DNA of 64,000 nt from Pandoraea eparura. Lineage in GTDB: Bacteria; Pseudomonadota; Gammaproteobacteria; Burkholderiales; Burkholderiaceae. Below, piece after piece: positions 46,162 to 55,180 of this stretch (positions are counted from its first letter, which is position 1; every line of letters begins with the position of its first letter). The notes beneath the pieces were generated by a model. That model saw nothing but the letters and a program-made list of their open reading frames with translations. It was not told the DNA's origin and made no database searches. A program made the position numbers and the translations under genes. The stretch lies in assembly GCF_902459725.1 (NCBI RefSeq), contig NZ_CABPSH010000004.1, positions 62,001 through 126,000 on the forward strand, read 5' to 3'.

Positions 46162-47727
46162 ATGCTTCCCATCTTGTCCCTTCTCATCTGGCTTCCTATC
46201 GCGGCTGGCGCACTCGTCATGCTGCTGGGCCGGGATCGTCATCCCAATACCGTACGTTGGACATCACTGATCGCGGCCGCGATATCGGCGGCGCCCATCG
46301 TGCCGCTGGTGCATGGGTTTCGCACCCACGTGGCCAGTCTGCAGTTTGTCGAGCGCTTTCGCTGGATCGATTCGTTCGATGCGTCGTGGCATGTGGGCAT
46401 CGACGGCATTTCTCTGTGGCTGGTGGTGCTCACCGGTGTGACGACCCTCATCGTCGTGCTCGCCTCGTGGCGCGCCGTGACGACGCGTGTGAGTTCGTAC
46501 TTCGGCAGCTTCCTGGTGTTGTCGGGGCTGATGCAGGGCGTCTTTACGGCGCAGGACGGCATGCTGTTCTTCGTCTTCTTCGAAGCGACTCTGCTGCCGT
46601 TGTATCTGCTCATCGGCGTGTATGGCCGCGCCAATCGCACCCACGCGGCCGTGAAGTTCTTTTTCTTCTCGCTGACCGGTTCGCTGATGATGCTCCTCTC
46701 GATGCTCTATCTGTATATGCAGACGCAGAGCTTCGAGATCGCGAGCTGGCAGACGCTGCATCTGCCCCTGGCGGTGCAGGTGATGCTGTTCATCGGCTTT
46801 CTCGGGGCGTTCTCGGTCAAGGTGCCGATGTGGCCCGTGCATACCTGGTTGCCCGAGGTGCATCTCGACGGGCCGACCGGTGCCGCGGTCATGCTCGGCA
46901 TGCTCAAGCTCGGCGGCTATGGGTTGCTTCGATTCAATCTGCCGTTGCTGCCCGATGCGAGTCATTTCCTTGCGCCGCTCATGGTCCTGCTGTCGCTGGT
47001 TGCCGTGATTTACGCGAGCCTGGTGGCGCTGGTGCAAACGGATCTGCGCAAGCTGCTGGCGTACTCGGCCGTCGCGCACATGGGCTTGGTAACGCTGGGG
47101 CTGTTCCTGTTCTCCGAGATGGGGACCGACGGCGCCGTGATGCAGATGATTTCGTACGGCATTGTCTCGGGCGCGATGCTGTTGTGCACGGGGATGTTGT
47201 ACGACCGCACGTCCAGCGCGTCGATTGACGCTTATGGCGGCGTGGCCGCCACGATGCCGCGCTTCGCGGCGTTCGCGATGTTGTTCTCGATGGCGAACGT
47301 GGGGATGCCGGGGACGTCCGGCTTCGTTGGCGAGTTCCTCGTGCTGATGGGCGCGATCAAGGTTAATTTCTGGATCGGCGCATTGGCGTCGCTGACGCTG
47401 GTGTTGAGCGCGGCTTACACGTTGTGGATGGTCAAGCGGGTGATTTTCGGACGCGTGGGGAATGCGCGTGTCGCATCGCTCAAGGATGTAAGCCGTCGTG
47501 AGTTTGCGCTGCTTGGGGCGATGGCGGTGATGGTGCTGGGTATCGGCCTCGATCCGAAGCCGCTGACCGACGGCATCGATGTGACGGCCGTACAGGTGGT
47601 GCAGGACATCGAGCAGCATCGCCTGCCCGCGAACGATTCGGGCCGCGACGAGATGGCGGGACGTCGTCACGGTGTCACTGCCGGTCACGCGGCAGTGAGG
47701 GTGAAGGGCGAACAGCCCGCCGCCTGA
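46162..47727 (+). CDS. Orphan NuoM-like (complex I subunit 4/Mrp-type) membrane protein
   Basis: 521 aa, about 14 helices. NuoM landmarks: GIDGISLWLVVLTGVTTLIV, FFEATLLPLYLLIGVYGR (key Glu in helix 5), KVPMWPVHTWLPEVHLDGPT (Lys/His in helices 7-8) and LVQTDLRKLLAYSAVAHMGL. The proton-channel residues look intact. No other nuo, mrp, hyc or hyf genes lie in the window, so this is a solitary antiporter-like subunit. It could serve a second complex I or another ion-translocating complex encoded elsewhere. The C-terminal 45 residues after the last helix are hydrophilic. A strong terminator follows. Confidence 0.9.
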   Translation: MLPILSLLIWLPIAAGALVMLLGRDRHPNTVRWTSLIAAAISAAPIVPLVHGFRTHVASLQFVERFRWIDSFDASWHVGIDGISLWLVVLTGVTTLIVVLASWRAVTTRVSSYFGSFLVLSGLMQGVFTAQDGMLFFVFFEATLLPLYLLIGVYGRANRTHAAVKFFFFSLTGSLMMLLSMLYLYMQTQSFEIASWQTLHLPLAVQVMLFIGFLGAFSVKVPMWPVHTWLPEVHLDGPTGAAVMLGMLKLGGYGLLRFNLPLLPDASHFLAPLMVLLSLVAVIYASLVALVQTDLRKLLAYSAVAHMGLVTLGLFLFSEMGTDGAVMQMISYGIVSGAMLLCTGMLYDRTSSASIDAYGGVAATMPRFAAFAMLFSMANVGMPGTSGFVGEFLVLMGAIKVNFWIGALASLTLVLSAAYTLWMVKRVIFGRVGNARVASLKDVSRREFALLGAMAVMVLGIGLDPKPLTDGIDVTAVQVVQDIEQHRLPANDSGRDEMAGRRHGVTAGHAAVRVKGEQPAA

Positions 47728-47749
47728 TCGGTCGCGGCAGGATTCGTCC

Positions 47750-47782
47750 AAACGGGCGCCATGCGGCGCCCGTTTGTTTTTT
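47750..47782 (+). terminator. Rho-independent terminator after the nuoM-like gene
   Basis: AAACGGGCGCC (47750-47760) and GGCGCCCGTTT (47765-47775) form a perfect 11-bp stem with an ATGC loop, followed by GTTTTTT (47776-47782). This is the clearest intrinsic terminator in the window. Confidence 0.93.
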
Positions 47783-47900
47783 GGCGGCGCACAACGTGCA
47801 GGCCAGACCCCGGGCGCCGCGAACCTGGCACGACGCGCAGAAGCCATTGCTGCCGGCGCAAGGAAATGTCTAGGGGGAATTACCGATCCTGCAATTCGTC

Positions 47901-47916
47901 ACATTGCATACAATGT
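47901..47916. promoter_or_regulatory. Upstream operator copy for the GntR regulator at 47975
   Basis: ACATTGCATACAATGT, an inverted repeat (ACATTG/CAATGT) with a 4-bp centre. An identical 16-bp copy lies 62 bp downstream. The GTATAC-like core resembles known FCD-type GntR sites (TTGTATACAA). Confidence 0.75.
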
Positions 47917-47962
47917 TTACAAAATTCGCCGGATGCCACTGGGTATCTCTGATTATTTGGAA

Positions 47963-47978
47963 ACATTGCATACAATGT
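47963..47978. promoter_or_regulatory. Downstream operator copy, overlapping the start codon
   Basis: Second exact copy of ACATTGCATACAATGT. It covers the ATG at 47975. Binding here would block transcription start or early elongation, so direct autorepression is likely. Confidence 0.75.
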
Positions 47979-48679
47979 CGTCTACGCCGCTCACGCTTTC
48001 CTCCGCCGACGTCTACCTGGCCATCAAGACCGCGCTGGCCGAACATGAGTACGCCGCGGGCCAGTATCTGCGTGAGACACAACTGGCAGAGCGCTTCGGC
48101 GTGAGCCGCACGCCCGTGCGCGAGGCGTTGCGCCGGCTCGATGCGGAGGGTTGGGTGGAAGCGGTGCCCAACTATGGCGTGCGCGTGCGCGCATGGACCG
48201 AGCAGGACGCGCGCGAGATTTTCGAGGCGCGGTTGCTGATCGAGCCCTATCTGGCGGGGCGTGCGGCGCAGCGCGCGACCGACGACGATGTGGCCCGGCT
48301 GCGCGAACTGGCTGTGACGATGTTCGACATTGCGCGCGAGCCGCCGACAGCCGAGTTGACCGAACGCTGGTTCGCGCTCAACGATGCCTTCCACGCGCTC
48401 ATCAGCGGCGGCGCTGGCAATGGCCGGCTCGACCGCTCGCTCAAATCGATGAAAGAGACGCCACTGGTCAAGTGGACGTTCGACACCTACAACCCCGAAC
48501 ACCGTGAGCGCAGCGCGCGCCAGCACCTCGAGATCGTCGACGCGTTTGCACAACGCAACGGCGTCTGGGCCGAGGCGATCGTGCGCTGTCACATCGCGGC
48601 GGCCCAGAGCGTGGTGCTTGGCCGTGTGCCACGCACGTTGGCCGACGGCGCCGTCGCGCCCGCGTTGACAGGGGATTAG
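47975..48679 (+). CDS. GntR-family regulator (FCD domain)
   Basis: 234 aa from ATG at 47975. Helix-turn-helix in RETQLAERFGVSRTPVREAL, RRLDAEGWVEAVPNYGVRVR. FCD domain with EARLLIEPYLAGRAAQRATD and NDAFHALISGGAGNGRLDRS. It is followed 58 nt later by an MFS gene and then a PEP-mutase-family gene on the same strand, so it probably controls them. No good ribosome site is visible because the operator occupies that position; translation may be weak. Confidence 0.88.
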   Translation: MSSTPLTLSSADVYLAIKTALAEHEYAAGQYLRETQLAERFGVSRTPVREALRRLDAEGWVEAVPNYGVRVRAWTEQDAREIFEARLLIEPYLAGRAAQRATDDDVARLRELAVTMFDIAREPPTAELTERWFALNDAFHALISGGAGNGRLDRSLKSMKETPLVKWTFDTYNPEHRERSARQHLEIVDAFAQRNGVWAEAIVRCHIAAAQSVVLGRVPRTLADGAVAPALTGD

Positions 48680-48737
48680 CCGGTTCCATCAGCCGTACCC
48701 GAAAACATCACGTCGATCACGACGGAGGAGACAGCGC

Positions 48738-50135
48738 ATGTTGAGTTCGATAAACGCAGGGCCCCGGCTGGACCGGCTGCCCATCTCCGGCTTTCATCGC
48801 CGGATCCTGTGGTTGATCGGGGGCGGCATGTTCCTCGATTCGTTCGACATCTACCTGGCCGGCGGCGTGCTGGGCGCCCTGGCCAAGAGTGGATGGTCGA
48901 CGATGCAGCTCAACGCCACGTTTCTGTCGGCGACCTTTGTCGGCATGTTGCTCGGCGCGTTGACGGCCGGCGTGCTGGGCGATCGCAAGGGGCGCAAGTT
49001 CACCTATCAGTTCAACCTGGCGATCTTTGGTCTGGCGTCGCTGGCCGGTGCGTTCGCACCCAACATGACGTGGCTGATCGTGTGTCGTTTCTTCATGGGA
49101 CTCGGGCTTGGCGCGGAGATCGTGGTCGGCTACGGCTCGCTCGGGGAATTCGTGCCGCCTGCCGTGCGCGGCAAGTGGTCGGCATACCTGTCGCTGATCA
49201 CGAATTCGGCGTTGTTTTTCTCCACCTTTCTCGGTTATCTGATCATCCCCTCGATTGGCTGGCGCGCGATGTTCGCGATCGTGGGCGTGGGCGCCCTGAT
49301 CATGTGGTTCGTGCGCGCGAGGATGCCCGAATCGCCGCGCTGGCTGGAATCGAAGGGACGGTTCGACGAGGCCGATGCGATCCTGCGCGCGGCCGAAGCC
49401 GAGTCGGCGCGCGGCGGCGTATTGCCTCCGGTGCGCCAGACGCCGCCGGTCGCCACGCGGCCGACCACGTTGCTGGACCTGTTTTCCCCCGCGCAACTGC
49501 GTCGCACGGTCGTGGCGATCTGTGTGCAGATTGGTGTCAACGTGGTGATCTACGGCTTCATCGTCTGGGTGCCGACGTTCCTGATGAAGCAGGGGATCGG
49601 CATGGCGTCGTCGCTCGGCTACACCACGTTGATGTCGCTCGGCGGTCCGGCCGGCGCGCTGGTGGGCGTGCTCGTGGCCGATCGCATCGGCCGCAAGAAC
49701 GGCATGATCGCGGTGTCGGCACTCGCCGCGGTGGTGGGGTGGGCCTATGGTCACTCGAGCAGCGTGGAGATGGCGACCGTGCTCGGCTTCCTGCTGTTCA
49801 CGCTGACGTATCTGATGGTGGCGCTCGGGATCGCAACCTATTGCCCCGAACTTTTCGCGACGGAAAACCGCATGCGCGGCAACGGCGTGGCGGGCTGTGC
49901 CGGCCGGATCGCCGGCATTCTCGCGCCGCAGATGGTCGTCGCACTCTACGCGTCCGGCGGTATCCAGCAGGTACTCACAACGATCGCCTGCGTGTTGGCG
50001 GCCATGTCGATCGTGCTTGCGCTGTTTGGCATCGAGACCAACCGCCGCTCGCTCGAGGACATCGCACCGAACGCGGGCGCGCCGGGTACGGCCGGTCTCG
50101 GCGAGTCGGAATTCTCCGGGAAATCGCAACGCTGA
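48738..50135 (+). CDS. MFS transporter (sugar-porter/metabolite:H+ symporter type)
   Basis: 465 aa, 12 helices. ILWLIGGGMFLDSFDIYLAG, GVLGDRKGRKFTYQFNLAIF (motif A) and RFFMGLGLGAEIVVGYGSLG are typical of AAHS/MHS-like organic-acid importers. GGAGGAGA lies upstream of the ATG. Positioned between its probable GntR regulator and a PEP-mutase/isocitrate-lyase-family enzyme, it most likely imports the organic acid that feeds that enzyme. Hydrophilic tail of about 35 residues. Confidence 0.87.
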   Translation: MLSSINAGPRLDRLPISGFHRRILWLIGGGMFLDSFDIYLAGGVLGALAKSGWSTMQLNATFLSATFVGMLLGALTAGVLGDRKGRKFTYQFNLAIFGLASLAGAFAPNMTWLIVCRFFMGLGLGAEIVVGYGSLGEFVPPAVRGKWSAYLSLITNSALFFSTFLGYLIIPSIGWRAMFAIVGVGALIMWFVRARMPESPRWLESKGRFDEADAILRAAEAESARGGVLPPVRQTPPVATRPTTLLDLFSPAQLRRTVVAICVQIGVNVVIYGFIVWVPTFLMKQGIGMASSLGYTTLMSLGGPAGALVGVLVADRIGRKNGMIAVSALAAVVGWAYGHSSSVEMATVLGFLLFTLTYLMVALGIATYCPELFATENRMRGNGVAGCAGRIAGILAPQMVVALYASGGIQQVLTTIACVLAAMSIVLALFGIETNRRSLEDIAPNAGAPGTAGLGESEFSGKSQR

Positions 50136-50170
50136 CGTCTGGCGCAATACAGCGTCCAGATTAGAAACGA

Positions 50171-50194
50171 CGCGCGGGTCCAGACCTCCGCGCG
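50171..50194 (+). other. Intercistronic stem-loop before the PEP-mutase-family gene
   Basis: CGCGCGG (50171-50177) pairs with CCGCGCG (50188-50194), loop 10 nt, no T-run. It is placed like the other hairpins that follow transporter or membrane-protein genes in this window. Confidence 0.4.
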
Positions 50195-50230
50195 GCGGCA
50201 ATCTTGCTTCACTGACATATTGGAATTGTG

Positions 50231-51103
50231 ATGAACGCCCAAGACAAACGCAGTCAACTCAAAGCGAAACTGGCTCGGCAAGACATTGTCGTCGCGCCGG
50301 GCATCTACGACATGATCTCGGTTGCGATGGCCGACGCGATGCAGTTCGACTGCCTCTACATGACCGGTTTCGGTACGGTGGCCTCGTATCTGGGCGTGCC
50401 CGATGCTGGCCTGGCGACCTATACCGACATGGTCAATCGTGTGACGGCGTTCTGCGGCAACAGCCGCACGCCGTTGATCTGCGATGGCGACACCGGCTAC
50501 GGCGGGTTGCTCAATGTCATGCACACGGTGCGCGGTTACGAGCGCGCGGGGGCGGCAGGCATTCAGCTCGAAGACCAGGAGTTTCCGAAGAAGTGCGGCC
50601 ACACGCCGGGTCGCCGGGTGATTCCGGCCGGCGACATGGTCAAGAAGATTCAGGTCGCGGCGCAGACGCGCGACGACGCGAACTTCCAGATCGTGGCACG
50701 CACCGACGCCCGCACGTCGCTCGGCTTGGATGAGGCATTGCGCCGAGGCGAGGCCTATGTAAAGGCGGGGGCAGACGTCCTGTTCATCGAGTCGCCCGAG
50801 AGCGTGGAGGAACTGGAGACCATCGGCAAATCGTTTGACGTGCCGCTGCTGTGCAATATCGTCGAGGGCGGACGTACACCGCAGCTGTCGCCAGCGCAAT
50901 TGCAGTCGCTCGGGTTCTCCATCGCGATCTATCCGGCGACGGGCTTCCTGGCTGCCGCGCAGGCCCTTGAGCACGCGTACGCACAGATCAAGGCCGGCAA
51001 GGGCACGATGGGCATCGACAACGCGCTGTATCCGTTCTCGCAAATGTGCGAGTTGATGGGCTTTCCGGAAGTGTGGGCGTTCGATCGGGCTCACGCGGAC
51101 TGA
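50231..51103 (+). CDS. Isocitrate lyase/PEP mutase superfamily lyase
   Basis: 290 aa from ATG at 50231. The loop PKKCGHTPGR holds the catalytic cysteine (Cys122) of the lyase branch. ICDGDTGYGG and IQLEDQEFP hold metal ligands. Length and motifs fit methylisocitrate lyase, 2,3-dimethylmalate lyase or related carboxylic-acid lyases; phosphonate-type mutases usually differ in this loop. It cleaves a C-C bond of a 2-hydroxy acid to pyruvate plus another acid if it is a lyase. With an MFS importer and GntR gene upstream it forms a small organic-acid use operon; the substrate is unknown. Confidence 0.88.
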   Translation: MNAQDKRSQLKAKLARQDIVVAPGIYDMISVAMADAMQFDCLYMTGFGTVASYLGVPDAGLATYTDMVNRVTAFCGNSRTPLICDGDTGYGGLLNVMHTVRGYERAGAAGIQLEDQEFPKKCGHTPGRRVIPAGDMVKKIQVAAQTRDDANFQIVARTDARTSLGLDEALRRGEAYVKAGADVLFIESPESVEELETIGKSFDVPLLCNIVEGGRTPQLSPAQLQSLGFSIAIYPATGFLAAAQALEHAYAQIKAGKGTMGIDNALYPFSQMCELMGFPEVWAFDRAHAD

Positions 51104-51172
51104 GTGAGTGCGCGACGGCGCAGCCGAACTACGTGGCCTGCGCCATCCTCGCGGTGGTGTGGCGTTGACGGG

Positions 51173-52519
51173 TCAGCGCGACGGCTCGCCGTTGAGTTGA
51201 TCGGTCGGCAATCCGCGCGGCGACATCGATCGGCTGGCGGGTAGGCCAAAGCTCGCGAGCAACGCGATACCGCAGGCCCCGATCACGAAGTACGCCGGCG
51301 CGGCCAGTGATCCGGTCTCGCGGATCAGCATGGTCGCCAGTAACGGCGCGAAACCGCTGAAGACGAGGACCGAGGCGTTATACGACAGTGCGATGCCGCT
51401 GAACCGCACCTGGACCGGGAACTGATCGGCAAGCACGGACGCCCACGTACCGCTGGCGAGCGAGAAGACCACCGCCGCGAGGATGAAGAGCGTCACCAGA
51501 TTTACGGTGTGGCCGACCAGCGCGTAATAGAACGGATAACTCAATACCACCAGCAGCGCGGCCGACGCACGCAGAAGATACCGGCGCGGCACCTTGTCGC
51601 CAAGCCATCCCGCGGCGAGCAAGCCAAACGAACTGACGATCAGATAGGCGTTCTGGGCGATCGCCGCCGTCCGGGGCGCATAGTGAAGTTGTTGCACCAG
51701 GTAAGCCGGCATGTGTCCGTACAGGATGCCATTGACACCGGCCATGACCGCGATCGTGAGCGCCGCAGCGACGACCGATTTACCGTGGTGCCGGAGCGTT
51801 TCGCGAAACGGTTGCTTGATGACGGCCCCTTGCATCTTCTTGAACTCTGGCGACTCGTCGAGGTTGCGTCGCATCCAGTACGACACGATGCCGCAGACAC
51901 CGCCGAACAAAAAGGCGACGCGCCAGCCATACGCCGCGGCATCCGCGCTCGACAGGGAACTCTGAATGACGAGGTTGACGACAGTCGCGAGCAACACGCC
52001 CACGTTCACCGCGCAGATGATGACGCCGGCGGCCAGGCCGGCGCGATGTGGCGCGGCTTCCACGGCATAGGTAATGGCGCCGGGCATTTCACCCCCGACA
52101 CAGAACCCCTGAAGCATGCGCAGGACGATCAGCAGAATCGATGCGGTGATCCCCCAGTGCGCGTAGTTCGGCAGCAGACCCAGGCAAATCGTCGCGGTGG
52201 TCACGACAACGATGGAGCCGAGAAAGACCGGCCGGCGGCCATAACGATCTCCCCAGCTACTCAGCACGATGCCGCCGAGCGGTCGAATCACATAGCCGAT
52301 GGCCAGCACGGAGTAGGCGGCGAGCATGCTCAACAGCGCCGACGCGTTCGGAAAGAACTGCGCGGCGATGTACTGCGCAAAAAAGCCGTACACAATGAAG
52401 TCGTAAAACTCCAGTGAGCCGCCCAGGCTCGCGATGAGAATCATCTTCCATTGCGACCGTGTCAGACCGGCGGGTTGCGGGCGGCTGACTTCGCCGACGG
52501 GGTTGCGGGTTGTCTCCAT
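51173..52519 (-). CDS. MFS transporter (metabolite:H+ symporter family)
   Basis: 448 aa from METTRNPVGEV at 52519 with GGAGAAG upstream; the frame extends further but without a ribosome site. Segments LIASLGGSLEFYDFIVYGFF, LSSWGDRYGRRPVFLG (motif A) and RMLQGFCVGGEMPGAITYAV are typical of the MHS family (shikimate, citrate and aromatic-acid uptake). It lies 84 nt downstream of an MhpA-like hydroxylase gene on the same strand, so it probably imports the aromatic substrate. Confidence 0.88.
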   Translation of the reverse strand: METTRNPVGEVSRPQPAGLTRSQWKMILIASLGGSLEFYDFIVYGFFAQYIAAQFFPNASALLSMLAAYSVLAIGYVIRPLGGIVLSSWGDRYGRRPVFLGSIVVVTTATICLGLLPNYAHWGITASILLIVLRMLQGFCVGGEMPGAITYAVEAAPHRAGLAAGVIICAVNVGVLLATVVNLVIQSSLSSADAAAYGWRVAFLFGGVCGIVSYWMRRNLDESPEFKKMQGAVIKQPFRETLRHHGKSVVAAALTIAVMAGVNGILYGHMPAYLVQQLHYAPRTAAIAQNAYLIVSSFGLLAAGWLGDKVPRRYLLRASAALLVVLSYPFYYALVGHTVNLVTLFILAAVVFSLASGTWASVLADQFPVQVRFSGIALSYNASVLVFSGFAPLLATMLIRETGSLAAPAYFVIGACGIALLASFGLPASRSMSPRGLPTDQLNGEPSR

Positions 52520-52603
52520 GACTTCTCCAGGAAAGGTTGGCTTCTTTGTCCAATGACGTATACGCACGGTGGTGTTGCGTAACGGCCGCCCGATGGCAGC
52601 CGA

Positions 52604-54127
52604 TCAGGCGGTTGCCGTGTGCTGATGGGGCCGTGCTTGTTCGAGCAGGTGTCTCAGGGCATGCCGGTCAGGCGCGACACCGAACACGTATCGGTCGGGG
52701 CGCACCAATTGGGCGACGGCGCCGGTCGACCTGAGCCACGCTCGGATCGATGCATCCTCGCTCGCGATGAGCTGGACATCGGCGCGGGCCGCCTGGTCGG
52801 GCAGGTCCGGGCATTCGCCGAGCAACTCCGGTAAGGCAATCAGTGCGAATCGATAGCCGACGATGTCGTCAAGCCGACGGCCGTCATGCAGACGCGGCTG
52901 CGGTGCAATCTGTCCCGCCGTGCCCGAGGCGTCGTCCACCCACTCGCCAGGACCAAGCTTCGGTTGCGGCGTGACAAAATTGCGGATGGCGTCGGCCATC
53001 TCGTCGTCGCGCGCGTTTGCAAGTTCCGGGTGAGTGGTCTGTATGACGGCACCGAGCTGAACGGCGGTCTCGATAAACTCGCGCACATGCGGCGAGCGTT
53101 CCGATTCGTATGTGTCGAGAAGGTCGTCGGCGGCTTCGCCGCGAAGCACGACGCCAAGCTTCCAGGCGAGATTCGACGCGTCACGAATGCCGGCGGCCAT
53201 GCCTTGGCCCATGAAGGGCGGCGTCTGGTGCGCGGCATCTCCTGCGAGCAGCAAGCGGCCACGGCGCCAACCGTTGGCGACGACAGAATGAAACGTGTAG
53301 ACGGCTGAGCGCTCAAGCCGTGCATCGGCGGGCGAGATCCAGCGAGCGAGCTTGTCCCACAGCCATTCCGGGGTCGTGAGTTGCGTCGAATCGTCGCCAG
53401 GCATCACCATGATTTCCCAACGACGACGGTTGCCCGGGCCTCGCGTATAGGTGGTCGGCCGCGCCGGATCGCAATACTGAATCGAGACGTCGCCCAGTTC
53501 AGGCCGCGGCGCATTGAGCATCACGTCGACCACGACCCAACGTTCATGTGATTTCAGATCCGTCAGCTCGGTGCCCATGAAGCGCCGCGCAATCGAGCGC
53601 GCGCCGTCACACCCGACGACATATCGCGCCGTCGCGCGCCCCAGTTTGCCGCAACGCGTGTCTTCGAAGCGGATTTGCACGCCGTGCGTGGTCTCATCGA
53701 GGGAAAACACCTCGTGACGCAGGCGGACTTCGACGTTGGGATACTGCGCCAGGCGCTCGCGCAGTGCATTCTCCAGGTCAGGCTGGTGGAATTTGTAGCT
53801 GGCACACCAGCCGTGAGGTCCAATGTGGGTCGGGCGCGGCCAGTCGATCAGCAACTTGCCTTGCGCGTTCACGAACTTCATTCCCGGGCCGACGAACAGG
53901 TTGGGGAGCAGGGTATCGGCGATCCCGATTGTCTGAAATACGCGCATGCATTCGCCATCGAAATGCACCGCGCGGGGCAGCGCAAAGATGTCGTTGTCGC
54001 GCTCCAGCACCAGCACCCGCAACCCCTGAATCGCGAGCAGATTGCCCAACGTGGCGCCGGTGGGGCCGAGGCCGATGATCGCGACATCGTAGTCGCACGC
54101 CTGGGGTGAAATCGTTTGATTTGACAT
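52604..54127 (-). CDS. MhpA-like FAD-dependent aromatic hydroxylase
   Basis: 507 aa from MSNQTISPQACDYDVA (AGGAA at a proper distance; two ATGs just upstream are less well placed). FAD fold: IIGLGPTGATLGNLLAIQG (GxGxxG), the YVVGCDGARSIAR segment and LLLAGDAAHQTPPFMGQGMA (GD motif). It matches 3-(3-hydroxyphenyl)propionate hydroxylase MhpA and related class A monooxygenases. It hydroxylates a phenolic acid with NAD(P)H and O2. It is followed by an MHS transporter gene and preceded by an FAH-family gene on the same strand; no mhpB-type dioxygenase is present. Confidence 0.88.
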   Translation of the reverse strand: MSNQTISPQACDYDVAIIGLGPTGATLGNLLAIQGLRVLVLERDNDIFALPRAVHFDGECMRVFQTIGIADTLLPNLFVGPGMKFVNAQGKLLIDWPRPTHIGPHGWCASYKFHQPDLENALRERLAQYPNVEVRLRHEVFSLDETTHGVQIRFEDTRCGKLGRATARYVVGCDGARSIARRFMGTELTDLKSHERWVVVDVMLNAPRPELGDVSIQYCDPARPTTYTRGPGNRRRWEIMVMPGDDSTQLTTPEWLWDKLARWISPADARLERSAVYTFHSVVANGWRRGRLLLAGDAAHQTPPFMGQGMAAGIRDASNLAWKLGVVLRGEAADDLLDTYESERSPHVREFIETAVQLGAVIQTTHPELANARDDEMADAIRNFVTPQPKLGPGEWVDDASGTAGQIAPQPRLHDGRRLDDIVGYRFALIALPELLGECPDLPDQAARADVQLIASEDASIRAWLRSTGAVAQLVRPDRYVFGVAPDRHALRHLLEQARPHQHTATA

Positions 54128-54183
54128 GTTCATTTCCTGCAGATGAGACACCGGGGGCGGCTCCCCGCACCCGGCAACGACGC

Positions 54184-55035
54184 TTATGCCTCGTCGGTGA
54201 TCGGATTGGACAGCACGCCAATGCGATCCACTTCCACTTCGACCACGTCGCCCGGTTTCATGAACAGCGGCGGGTTACGTTTTGCACCCACGCCGCCCGG
54301 CGTGCCGGTCACGATCACGTCGCCGGCGAAAAGCGGTGTGAACGTCGAGAGATAGGCAATCTGCTTGGCGATGCCGTGGATGAGCATCTCCGTGGTTGCC
54401 CGCTGCACCTCCTGCCCATTCAGGCGGGTGACGAGCGTCATCAGCGCGTTCGGCGCGATCTCGTCGCTGGTGACCATCCACGGCCCGAACGCGCCGGTGC
54501 GGTAGAAGTTCTTGCCCGGTCCCCATTGCGTCGTATGACGCTGCCAGTCACGCACGGAGCCATCGTTGTAGCAGGCATAGCCCGCGATGTGCTGCCACGC
54601 GTCGGCTTCGGCGATGCGCCGTCCACCGCGGCCGATGATGACCGCGATCTCGCCCTCGTAGTCGAACTGCTGCGACTCGGGCGGGCGCAGCATCGACTGA
54701 GCGTGGCCGACCTGGGAGGCGGGCAGCCGCATGAAAATCACGGGCTGTTCGGTCACCTCGCGGTGCGTTTCCTTGACGTGCTCGGCGTAATTCAGACCCA
54801 CGCAGAAGATCTGCTCGGGATTGGGAATGACCGGCAACAACGTCACGTCCGCGAGCGCGTGGTCGGCCTGCGCGCCCTCGATGGACTGGGCCGCTTCCCT
54901 GAAGGCGTTGGCGGCAATCAGCGCCTTGAGATCCGCGAAGCGCCCGTCAAGGCGCTTGCCGAGGTCGAAGATAACGTCGTCGCGAACCATGCCGAACGAA
55001 GACCCCTGCGAGGTGGAGAAGCTGACGAGTTTCAT
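54184..55035 (-). CDS. Fumarylacetoacetate hydrolase (FAH) family protein
   Basis: 283 aa from MKLVSFSTSQGSSFGMVRDD. FAH catalytic domain: ICVGLNYAEHVKETHRE-type start (FCVGLNYAEHVKE), QQFDYEGEIAVIIGRGGRRI (metal acids), CYNDGSVRDWQRHTTQWGPG and VIVTGTPGGVGAKRNPPLFM. It cleaves or isomerises or decarboxylates a ring-fission product, as in homoprotocatechuate, gentisate or catechol meta pathways. It is the first gene of the leftward aromatic operon, divergent from the VOC gene over 145 bp. Confidence 0.92.
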   Translation of the reverse strand: MKLVSFSTSQGSSFGMVRDDVIFDLGKRLDGRFADLKALIAANAFREAAQSIEGAQADHALADVTLLPVIPNPEQIFCVGLNYAEHVKETHREVTEQPVIFMRLPASQVGHAQSMLRPPESQQFDYEGEIAVIIGRGGRRIAEADAWQHIAGYACYNDGSVRDWQRHTTQWGPGKNFYRTGAFGPWMVTSDEIAPNALMTLVTRLNGQEVQRATTEMLIHGIAKQIAYLSTFTPLFAGDVIVTGTPGGVGAKRNPPLFMKPGDVVEVEVDRIGVLSNPITDEA

Positions 55036-55096
55036 TGATGCTCCGATGATAAATAACGGTAGTTTTGATCCGCACACCGCCATAAAAAACTAGTGT

Positions 55097-55120
55097 GTTT
55101 ATCGTATTTTGAGAATAAAC
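55097..55120. promoter_or_regulatory. Candidate operator in the FAH/VOC divergent promoter region
   Basis: GTTTAT (55097-55102) and ATAAAC (55115-55120) form an inverted repeat with a 12-bp spacer in an A/T-rich stretch between the two divergent starts. A plausible target of the nearby IclR regulator at 55919. Confidence 0.4.
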
Positions 55121-55180
55121 TATATTTAACGAATGAAACAACGTGTTTTTCGTCAGGGTTTATCACTATCGGAGACAAGC

